The notes below the pieces were generated by a model. It saw only the letters and a list, made by a program, of their open reading frames with translations. It made no database searches and was not told where the DNA came from. From NCBI GenBank assembly GCA_029255685.2, contig CM055311.2:8747031-8811030 (forward strand): DNA of 64,000 nucleotides. Direction: 5' to 3'. Source of the DNA: Silene conica (Eukaryota > Streptophyta > Magnoliopsida > Caryophyllales > Caryophyllaceae). This document shows, piece by piece, positions 55,668-64,000 of this stretch (positions are counted from its first letter, which is position 1; every line of letters begins with the position of its first letter). The position numbers were made by a program, and so were the translations under genes.

Positions 55668-57428
55668 CTAGATGATATAATTTTTTAAGTGAAGTATATT
55701 CCATGATCTGGGTATCATTTCCCCTTCCATTGTCATTAGCCTGTAGGCCCCATTACCAACTATGCTCTCAACCTGGTATAGGCCCTCCCAGTTGTAAGCA
55801 AACTTTCCAGCTTGTCTGTTCTTGGTGTTCTGGAACACCTTTCTTAGGACCAGATCTCCTACTTGCAGAGTTCTGATCCTGACATTTTTGTTGTAGCTCC
55901 GAGCCACCATCTTTTTGTATAAGGCCATTCTGACGTATGCACTGGTCCTGAGTTCATCAACTGTGTCAAGGCTTCTTGTCATTTCTACTTGGTTCTGGTC
56001 CTCAGTTATACTCCCGTATCTGTGGGTTGGGATTTTGTCTTCAGAAGGAATTACTGCTTCTGCTCCGAAGACAAGGCTGAAGGGGGTCTGACCTGTTGCT
56101 ACTTTCGGAGTAGTTCTGTCAGCCCACAGGACCAGAGGGAGCTCCTCTGCCCATTTCCCTCCCATTTCTTGTAGTTTCTTTTTCATATTCTCAATAATGA
56201 TCTTATTACTGGACTCAGCTTGTCCGTTGGACTGGGGATTTCTGGGGGTAGACTTCTGGAGTGATACGTTCCACCCAGCGCAGAAAGCCTCGGTTTTCTT
56301 CCCAATGAATTGGGAACCGTTATCACATATTATTTCTGAGGGTATGCCAAATCTGGTGAATATATTACGCTTAATGAAAGAGATGACCTGAGCTTCGGTG
56401 GTCTGGGTGAATGATTCTGCTTCGAGCCATTTAGAGAAGTAATCTGTCATGGCCAGCATGTGCATTTTATTTCCTGGTGCTCTGGGGAGAGGTCCCACAA
56501 TGTCCATCCCCCACGTCATAAAAGGCCATGGGGATATGACCGGGTGCATGGGTTCTGCTGGTTGATGGCTGACAGATGCGTGCCTTTGACAGGCGTCACA
56601 TTTCCTTGCATACTCCTTCGCATCCTTGCGCATTGTGGGCCAGAAGTACCCCATTCCGAGGGCTCTATTGGACATGCTTCTTCCCCCTACATGATTTCCA
56701 CAGTCTCCGCTGTGGAGGTCATGCAAGACTATCTGCGCCTCAGTCTGGTCCAGGCATCGCAGATATGGCCCTGCTAATGATTTCCGAAACAGGATCCCAT
56801 CAATCAGTAGGAATCTGGAAGCCTTCATCCTGAAACTGCGTGCTTCTTTCTTACTGCTGGGCTGGATATCATGCTGCAACCAGTCCAGGTATGGCTTTCG
56901 CCAGTCTTGTTCTGACTCCTGGTCTGGGTTGTTGCTGCAGATAGGTAGCTCCTCCTGGTCCGAATCTGGTCCAGGAATGGCTGGTTTGAGGACATGGGTG
57001 ATTGGAATACTGGCTACGTCGGCTGTTTTGAAGGTTGAGCCTAGAGTTGCCAGTGCATCTGCTTCTGCGTTCTGTTCTCTGGGTACTTGCTGGATGTAGA
57101 ATTCCACGAATCTGCTGATTAACTCCTTTGCTACACACAAGTAGGCCACCATCGTGGGGTCTCTTGCTTCGTACGCTCCATTGACATGATTCATAATTAG
57201 TTGTGAATCACTGTATACATTAACATGGTTGATTCCCATGTCCAGGGCTAGTTGCAGTCCCAGGACTAGGGCTTCATACTCAGCCACATTATTTGTGGTC
57301 TTGAACTCACATCGGACTGCTTGGGTGATTAGATCTCCTTCTGGTGATCGGAGGATCAACCCAACTCCGGACCCTCTGGCGTTTGAAGCTCCATCTACTC
57401 GTAACCCCCAGGTTCCTGGTTTGGCACC
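55668..57428 (-). pseudogene. Tat-2 second (archaeal-type) RNase H and integrase
   Basis: The same frame as the upstream part, after an in-frame TAG. The second RNase H shows LRVDGASNARGSGVGLIL, NNVAEYEALVLGL and YSDSQLIMNHV. Integrase has the HHCC finger (HSGDCGNH, CDACQRHA) and a DDE core: WGMDIVGPL, ICDNGSQF, NGQAESSNK. A C-terminal domain follows (QVGDLVLRKVFQNTKN, ending HLKNYII). From Met 57359 it is open to its natural end. Confidence 0.9.
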
Positions 57429-58978
57429 CTAGTGTAGGTGTAGGATTTCCTGCTCTGCTTGGGTCTGGAGTGCCGGGCTGAAATCGGAGACAAAGTCTGT
57501 AAGGGCTTGTGACTTTATGGCTGTGCGTGGTTCAAACTGGAGATCATAGCCACTGAGGTGCCCAGACCACTTAGCCATTCGTCCTGATAATTCTGGCTTT
57601 CTCATAACCGTCTTGAGTGGGTGATTGGTAACCAATGAGATTGTATGAGATTCGAAGTACGGACGCAGCTTATAGGATGCTGTGACCAATGCCAATACTA
57701 GTTTCTCCAGTGAGGTATACCTTGCTTCTGCTGGCAGTAATGACTTGCTGACGTAGTACACCGGGTGCTGAGCTCCTTCGTGCTGTCGGACCAGAACTGC
57801 ACTTACTGCTGCTTCGGTTACTGAGAGGTACAGGAGCAGGACCTCCCCCTGCTCTGGCTTGGATAGCAGGGGTAGGCTGCTCAGGTACTGCTTTAGTTCC
57901 TGGAATGCCTTTTCGTGCTCTGGTGTCCAATCAAACTTCTGGCTTTTTCTGAGAATGTCATAGAATAATTTGCACCAATCTGAGGACCTGGATATAAACC
58001 TGCTCAGGGCTGCTACCCTCCCTGTCAGACGCTGCACATCTTTTGGCTTCTGGGGTGATTCCAGCTGCAGAACTGCTTTGATCTGTTCCGTGCTGGCTTC
58101 TATCCCTCTCTGTGTTACCATATACCCCAGGAATTTCCCACTGGAAACTCCAAAGGTACACTTAGCTGGATTTAGCTTCATCTTGTACTTCCGGAGGGTG
58201 TTGAATGTTTCCTCCAGGTGCTGGGTGTGGTCCACCGATTGTTTGGATTTGACCACCATATCGTCTATATACACTTCCATGTTGCGTCCTATCTGATCTT
58301 TGAACATCATATTGACGAGCCGCTGGTATGTGGAACCAGCATTCTTGAGACCGAAGGGCATTACGTTGCAGTAGATGCCTCTTTCGGACCTGAATGTTGT
58401 CTTCTCCTCGTCTGCTGGGTCCATTTTGATCTGGTTGTACCCGCTCCAGGCATCTAGGAAAGTCAACATTTCGTGGCCTGCAGTGGCGTCTACCATAGCA
58501 TCTATATGTGGCAAGGGGAATGGGTCCTTGGGGCATGCCTTGTTCAGGTCTGTGACATCCACGCAGACCCTCCACTTACCATTCTTTTTTGGTACCACCA
58601 CTACATTAGATAGCCATTCTGGGTACCTGACTTCCCTGACTTCCCTGCCTCCAGAAGGTTATCTACCTCCTGGTTTATGATCTCATGTCTTTCTGCTGCA
58701 AATTTCCCGCGCCTCTGCTGCACTGGTCTGAATCCTGGATCTATGCTGAGCTTGTGTGTTATGACCTCTGGGTCTATACCAATCATATCTTTGTGGGACC
58801 AGGCGAAACAGTCCACATTCTTTCTGAGCAGCTGGAGGAGCTGCTGGCGTAGATCTCCAGAGCACTCTGAGCCTACGAACACGGTTCTTTCTGGGTGCTG
58901 CTCATCCAGGTGGACCTCATCGATTTCTGCCTGCTGGGGCTCGATGTACTCCTCCTGGATATGCAGTTGCTGTAGTTG
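57429..58978 (-). pseudogene. Tat-2 reverse transcriptase and first RNase H, with frameshift and TAG
   Basis: After the TAG at 58979-58981 the frame continues through the polymerase N-terminus (NVDCFAWSHKDMIGIDPEV). Near 58640 a one-base deletion in a GGGAAGTCA repeat shifts it. The new frame from 58601 has WRVCVDVTDLNKACPKDPFP, VYIDDMVVKSK (active site YIDD, near 58262) and an RNase H/connection domain ending ALTDFVSDFSP. An in-frame TAG (57429-57431) then stands before the second RNase H. Confidence 0.9.
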
Positions 58979-61209
58979 CTATGCTCTGGCAGCTGGTGGT
59001 CTGGTGGTCCTTTTGAGAGCTACTTTGTAACAATCCTTGGCCTCCTCCTGGTCTCCCCGTATCTCCTGAACTCCCCACGGTGTAGGAAGTTTCAGGCACT
59101 GGTGATACGTCGACGGGATTGCTCGCATTTCGTGGATCCAGGGCCTGCCAAGAATAACATTGTAAGTAGATGGACCATCAATAACTAAGTACCTTACCTG
59201 TTTGTTCAGCCCTCCGGCGTAGGTGGGGATGGTGATTTCCCCCAGGGTATGCGCTGTTTCTCCGCTGAATCCGACCAGGGGTATAGCTTTCTTGGTCAGG
59301 TCCTTCTCGTCAAATCCCATGCTCTTTAGTGCATCCAGCATCAGCAGGTTGACGGAACTGCCTGTGTCTACCATGACTTTCCTGACCTCACAATTACCAA
59401 TGTTCAATGTGATAATCAGGGCGTCATGGTGTTGCTCTGGTACAGCTTCTGCATCTGTTTCGTCAAAGGTTAGTGCCGGGAGGTCCTGCCTTGCTATTCT
59501 GCATGATGATTCTGGCTTGTCCCCCTTAGCTGCAGTTACACGTCTTTTGGCTGCTGAGTAGGTGAGCCCACACAGCTCTGACCCTCCAGTGATGACGTTG
59601 ACAATTCTATTGCAAGGGGGAGCTGGTGAAGGCTGCACCTGACTAGCTGCATTGACTCTGGTGGATTTCTCTGGGAGCAGATGGTCTAGGTTGCCTCGGT
59701 CATACTGGAATCGAACTTCTTTCCTGAGAGTATAACATTCATCCGTAGTATGACCTATGTCATCATGGAATTCACATCTTTTGCTAGCATTACGGCGGTC
59801 GTTGGCTCGCTCCTCTTTCTTCTTTGGCCATCTGACTCCCTTGAGATCTTTCAGGGCCTTCAGCAGGCCAGCCATCCCGGTGGTAAAGCCATACTCGCTG
59901 ACCTTCGGAGGTGGATCTGCATCGCTTTTACCACCAGTGCTCTCGGACACTTTGCTCACTGGCTTGCTATAGGGCTTTGATCTTTCGCCCCTCTTTTCTA
60001 CTGGTGATTTCCTAGACACAGGTTCTGTGTCATAGGTACTTCTTCTGGAGGCAGCGTCTTCTTCCAGCCTCATGGCTGCGACTGCCTGGGCCTGTACATC
60101 AGCAAAGGCAGTGCACGGATGCATTGTTAACTGCTTGTACAGGTCTGAATAGTGATGTAACCCCCTGCGGAAGGCTTCGATGGCAGTGGGTACATCACAA
60201 TGCGGAATGGCCACTTTCTCTTTGTTGACTCTGGTGAGGTAATATCGAGTGGTTTCGTCGAATCCTTGAACAATTCTGTATAGATCGCTGGTCTGCTTTT
60301 CTGGTTTCATGCTGCTAGCAAACTGCTGATTAAAGGCATTAACCAAGTCTGCAAAGGAGGAGATGCTGCGATTGGGCAATCCCACAAACCAGTGCAGGGC
60401 TGCTCCGGATAGGGTTGACCCAAATCCCTTGCACATGCAAGCCTCCTTAAGTGCGCCGGTTGCGGTTACCACCATCATTTTCTGCTTATACTGATTTATG
60501 TAGTCCGGGGGGTCGACCGTACCATCATATAGTGTCATGGTTGGTGGCACAAACCCCTTGGGCACATTGATCAGGGCGATATTGTCGATGAATGGTGAAT
60601 CTGCATAGCTGTCCTGGGCAGCTTTCTCCATTGGCCTTGGCATACCAGGTATCTTGGTGATCATGTCTTTCAACTCCTGGTAGCGCTGGTCTGAGAGACT
60701 GCCTGCTCCAGGGAATGGATTGACTGGCAGAGGGAAGAAGCCTGAAGGGGCTCCTCCCCAGGGACCTATAGTCGGGTTGATTGGCGGAGGAAAGAAGCCT
60801 GGAGGGGCTCCTCCCCAAGGTCCTGCGGCTGGTTGACTGGCTGCCACGGACGAACTGAAGCCTGGTCCTGGATGCCAACCAACTGCTTACTGTGTTGGTG
60901 CTCCTCCCTGCCATCCTCCAGTGCTGGACTGGTTCACGGGCGCTGCTCCCACTGAGATCTCTGGCGTTCGTCCTATGGTAGGCTGTGGAGGGGTACCTGA
61001 AAAAATCAAAGGATCGGTCCCAGGGGGAAAACAAGGTGTAGGATTACCTTCAGGCTGAACTGGTTTGGACTGCGGTACTCCAAACACAGACGAGTCCAGA
61101 TCCAGTATCTCTGGGCCACTGTTCGGGGTGGTGACACCTAGATACAGCCTGGTGACGATCTCCTGGGGAATTGGCCGGTTCAACCCTGCTCTCCCGAAGG
61201 GGTTGAAGG
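58979..61209 (-). pseudogene. Tat-2 gag (C-terminal part) and protease
   Basis: It re-enters gag left of the hAT insertion (frame from 61222). A TAA lies at 60887-60889; from 60847 it is open for 622 codons. Repeated PWGGAP.GFFP words and the gag core (LYDGTVDPPDYINQYKQ, ALHWFVGLPNRSISSF) come first. A knuckle-like CEFHDDIGHTTDEC follows near 59740, then the protease VMVDTGSSVNLLMLDALK near 59350 and YNVILGRPWIH. It ends in the TAG at 58979. Gag forms the particle and the protease matures it. Confidence 0.9.
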
Positions 61210-63283
61210 TAGGGCTGAGCAAAAAAAATCCGATACGAATTTTTTTCCGAATCCGATCCGAATTCCGAATAAAAAAACCGAATATATGGATCCCATTTAA
61301 ATTGGATATCCGATCCGATTTTTTCCGAATAAACTGGACCGGATGTGGATCGAGATTTTCAAAAAACTGGATATCCGAATCCGATCCGAATTTTAAAAAT
61401 TTATATATAAAAAAAAGAAAAATCTAAAAATTAATTTCCGTCCAAAATTCAAATCCTAATGGGCCTAATCTAATAATCCATTCCCGTCCAAAACTCACTT
61501 CCTTAGTTTTGACCTCCCTCAAACCCTAATCTAATCCTTAATTCATCTATAAATTTATTCATCACTTCATATCCGCCTCTCTCTTTTAAACCCTAACTCT
61601 ACTCGCCTCTTTCTCTTGCAATCTCTCTGTCATCAATCATCAATTTTTTTTCCTTTCTAATCATCAATATATATCTTTACTTTTCTCATCATTAATCATC
61701 AGATCTGTCATCATCAATCATCAAAACCGATATATTGTAAGTATTTCTCCATCGTTTGATCTACCTCTTTTGTTGTTTGTTTTCTTTATTTCCTCAAGTG
61801 ACTGTTTTCATGATCAATTTATGCTTATGTATATAGCTTCCGATTTTAATTACATTAGTTCGATTTTTTGATGTTCTTGTTTGTTTGTTATTTTCCTTTG
61901 TTGACAGTTCTTAGTTCCTAATCACTTCTTAATGCTCGCTTTATCTAAAGGTTAGTTCTTTTGTTTGTTTTGTTGATATTTTTATGTTCATTTATTGGGG
62001 TTTACCTGTTTGATTTTTGTAGTTTATTTCGTTTTTTTTGTTGTCTTTGATGTTTTTTAGGCGAGGGAGAATGCTAATTTTCTGGAGAATTTGCCCCCTA
62101 AGCTTGAAAAGATTGATGAATTTCTGAAACATATTCAGGTGAGTACACATTGTAGCTTGTGTTTTGGGTTCACTGTTCAATGTGCATTTTTTCTGTTGAT
62201 TTAAATTATTATTTTGGTTGTAGTTGATTGGTTTTAAGCTTCAGGATAAAAGACTTGTGTGTTTTAATCTGAAAGTGAAAACAGCCCCGATAAAGAGTAT
62301 AAATAACCTTAAATTACGATGTGTTAAACAATTGCAATCTTCCTTATGTTTATATTTACTAACTTAGACGTCTTACTTATTATATGTATATATTTACTCT
62401 GCTTGCCTGATATTCTACTTGATCAAAGGGTGCTTTTCCTATTGCATGCCCTTTGGTCGTGAAATTCCTCCCATTAGGTTCCTTATGAGATTAAGGCTTT
62501 ACAAGACTTTTCAGTAAGCCCTTAATATTTCCAAGCTTGGTCAGCCGTATTCTGAGGAATCTTTAAAAAGCGTTAACGGATAAGCGCCAGTCTTCTTACT
62601 TAAGTGTGTTTAAGTCAGACGTAAACAAAGGCATAACTGTCTATCCCTTAAGGAGGGTCTTAAGCTACTAAATTATATCTTTAAAAGAGGGAAGACTGAC
62701 TATTTATATAATGAGATTAGACATCTGGATTGTGTATTATTATTCATTGATGTTTATATAATTTAGTTGATTAAATAAGGAATCGCATGAATATCGCTCC
62801 TACTAATTGTGTTTTTTAATCTGAAAATGGCAGGTTTGGAAGGGCGTTGAGACAACCTTGTTTTCTTGATGCGGTTTTTGGACTTGTTTAAAAACTTTAC
62901 TTTAGTTTTTTGATCGGGACTTGTAATTTTTTGATCGGGATTTGTAATTTGATTTAAAACTTGTAATTTATGTCAGTGAAGAGTGAAGACCCTCCAAATA
63001 TGGAGATTTGGAGTAAACCGATAAGGCAATCAACCTCTAATTTTAGTTTGCAATAGCCCATTAAGCCAATAGGCCCAACGTCACTACAAAATGCAAATAA
63101 AAATAATCAAATCCGGATGAAATCCGGTTTCCGAAATCTGGATATCCGAATTTTCGGATTCCAGATTTTCGGATATCCGGAATATTCGGATCGGATGTGG
63201 ATCATGAAAACTGAGAATTTCAAATTCGGATATCCGATCCGGATTGCAAAACCGGATCGGATATCCGGTTTTGCTCAGCCCTA
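61210..63283. mobile_element. Non-autonomous hAT-type DNA transposon inserted in Tat-2 gag
   Basis: Terminal inverted repeats TAGGGCTGAGCAAAA (61210-61224) and TTTTGCTCAGCCCTA (63269-63283) are flanked by a perfect 8-bp duplication GTTGAAGG (61202-61209, 63284-63291), which is diagnostic for hAT. Removing it leaves an uninterrupted gag frame. Both ends have subterminal arrays of GGATATCCG/ATCCGATCCGAA words. No transposase is seen. The interior contains a plus-strand leader-like part and two exon-like segments. Confidence 0.92.
61595..62869 (+). other. Exon-like segments inside the hAT element (possible captured gene)
   Basis: A T/C-rich leader ends at a GTAAGT donor near 61738. A segment 62061-62138, bounded by TTTTTTAG and CAG/GTGAGT, encodes 26 residues (ENANFLENLPPKLEKIDEF and on). 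After another intron, 62834-62869 (acceptor GGCAG) continues in phase and ends VWKGVETTLFS and stop. I do not recognise the protein. No start codon is placed; the first exon may be untranslated. Confidence 0.45.
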
Positions 63284-63718
63284 GTTGAAGGTCTGCCCAG
63301 GCCCAGGCTGCAACATTCTGAACGACTGCTCTGGACGTGTGACTGCGGCGATCTGCTCTCTCAGGTCCAGATTGTCCTTCTTCAGGCCCTCTATGGCTTC
63401 CTGCAGAGCACTCATTCCCTGAACCACCATCTGCATCAGATCTGTACGGGGAACCTGCGGCTGTTGGCCTACTCCGGGCATCTGGGTTTCTCCACTTCTG
63501 CTGGGGCTGCTTTCTCTGCTCTGCCTTGGAGAAGCTGACACAGGGGGTGACCTGGGAACCTGAGGAGGTTTGCTGGATGGGGCCACAACCTTGGAGGCTG
63601 TGGTCTGAGTCGCGACCAGGGATGGTCCTGCGAAACCAGCAGGTACAGTAGGGTTGGTCCTGATGGTCTGGGCTGGCATGCTCTGGGAACTGGAAGGGTT
63701 AGCTCTGGTCCCAGACAT
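63284..63718 (-). pseudogene. Tat-2 gag, N-terminal part
   Basis: Starts MSGTRANPSSSQSMPAQ; Ser/Pro/Thr-rich, then a short coiled segment (MQMVVQGMSALQEAIEGL). It is cut at 63284 by the hAT insertion and its frame resumes at 61209. No lesion is visible in this part itself. Confidence 0.85.
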
Positions 63719-63766
63719 GTTCTTTGTGATGAAATGACGATTTTATATATTGGAATGCGCACTATG

Positions 63767-63783
63767 CCCCACGATGGGCGCCA
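63767..63783 (-). promoter_or_regulatory. Primer-binding site of Tat-2
   Basis: The minus strand reads TGGCGCCCATCGTGGGG three bases inside the 5' LTR. The tRNA was not assigned. Confidence 0.75.
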
Positions 63784-63786
63784 AAT

Positions 63787-64000
63787 TGTTTTGGTAAAAT
63801 TTCTACCGGGTCGAGTTTATGTGATGCGGGTCAAAGTGTCAACCAATATGTGGATCTTACGTATAAACGAATATAAAGAACAAGAGAAATAAAAAGTGAC
63901 GCAAGAGGGTTTTGGTGACGCGGAAAAACCCAATGAGGGAAACAACCGCGGGGGGAACGGAATCCCACTAATATTTTTACTATGATCGAGGCTACTTTAC
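63787..64000 (-). repeat. 5' LTR of Tat-2 (partial)
   Basis: Matches 51990-52203 with two differences by eye; cut by the window end. Confidence 0.95.

Larger units (their letters stand above)
51990..64000 (-). mobile_element. Second Tat-lineage Ty3/gypsy element (Tat-2), nested in copia-2
   Basis: On the minus strand: partial 5' LTR 64000-63787, PBS 63783-63767, gag interrupted by a hAT-type transposon, protease, reverse transcriptase, RNase H, second RNase H and integrase (to 55668). Then come a convergent gene on the plus strand (52914-55021), the polypurine tract and a 3' LTR of 514 bp (52503-51990). The visible 214 bp of the two LTRs differ at only two positions, so the insertion is young. 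It interrupts copia-2 inside the word GTAACCC; the candidate target duplication is ACCCT (51985-51989). Confidence 0.93.

Noticed and set aside
62410..62700. Additional gene-like segment in the hAT interior
   Set aside because: No frame, splice borders or similarity could be made out.

Overview
This is nuclear DNA of a flowering plant, almost certainly a eudicot. Three host genes have short GT-AG exons and plant-type proteins. Everything around them is plant transposable-element (TE) sequence: copia, Tat-type and Athila-like Ty3/gypsy, CACTA, mariner-like, Helitron, LINE, hAT and small MITEs. A Caryophyllales source is a guess from the look of the Tat elements and is not proven.

Left TE block (1-16160). 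A minus-strand copia element (1-8134, left LTR cut by the window edge) sits inside the subterminal repeats of a CACTA transposon (to 12636). The CACTA carries a TRB-like gene fragment and a spliced Ulp1-like cysteine protease. It is itself inserted in a mariner-like transposase gene (12637-13780). A non-autonomous Helitron (14235-15925) and a second Helitron end follow.

Host gene island (16530-30760). Three genes can be modelled exon by exon: a Myeloid Leukemia Factor-type protein (18747-20426, plus, 331 aa, untranslated leader exons from about 16.5 kb); an organellar class I peptide-release-factor-like (ICT1/GGQ) protein (22194-27724, plus, 7 exons, 228 aa); and a DUF1442 protein (29259-30534, minus, 2 exons, 217 aa). 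Two carry LINE tails in introns, and MITEs with about 50-bp inverted ends lie between the genes.

Tat element 1 (31545-42877). This is a complete Ty3/gypsy insertion with 682-bp LTRs, a GATGC target duplication, a polyprotein with two RNase H domains broken by several stops and a frameshift, and three different tandem-repeat blocks before the 3' LTR.

Right nest (43396-64000). A LINE 3' end is cut by an Athila-like gag-protease element without reverse transcriptase. That element is cut by a second copia, the copia by a second Tat element, and the Tat gag by a 2.07-kb hAT-type transposon with an exact 8-bp duplication. The second Tat element carries an intact four-exon gene on the opposite strand (52914-55021, 621 aa) although its own gag-pol is broken.

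The least explained signal is a family of short palindromes (core CTCGATCGAG, about 23 exact copies in five clusters). They occur in both the copia leader and the Athila-like element, and twice lie just upstream of a TATA-like box.
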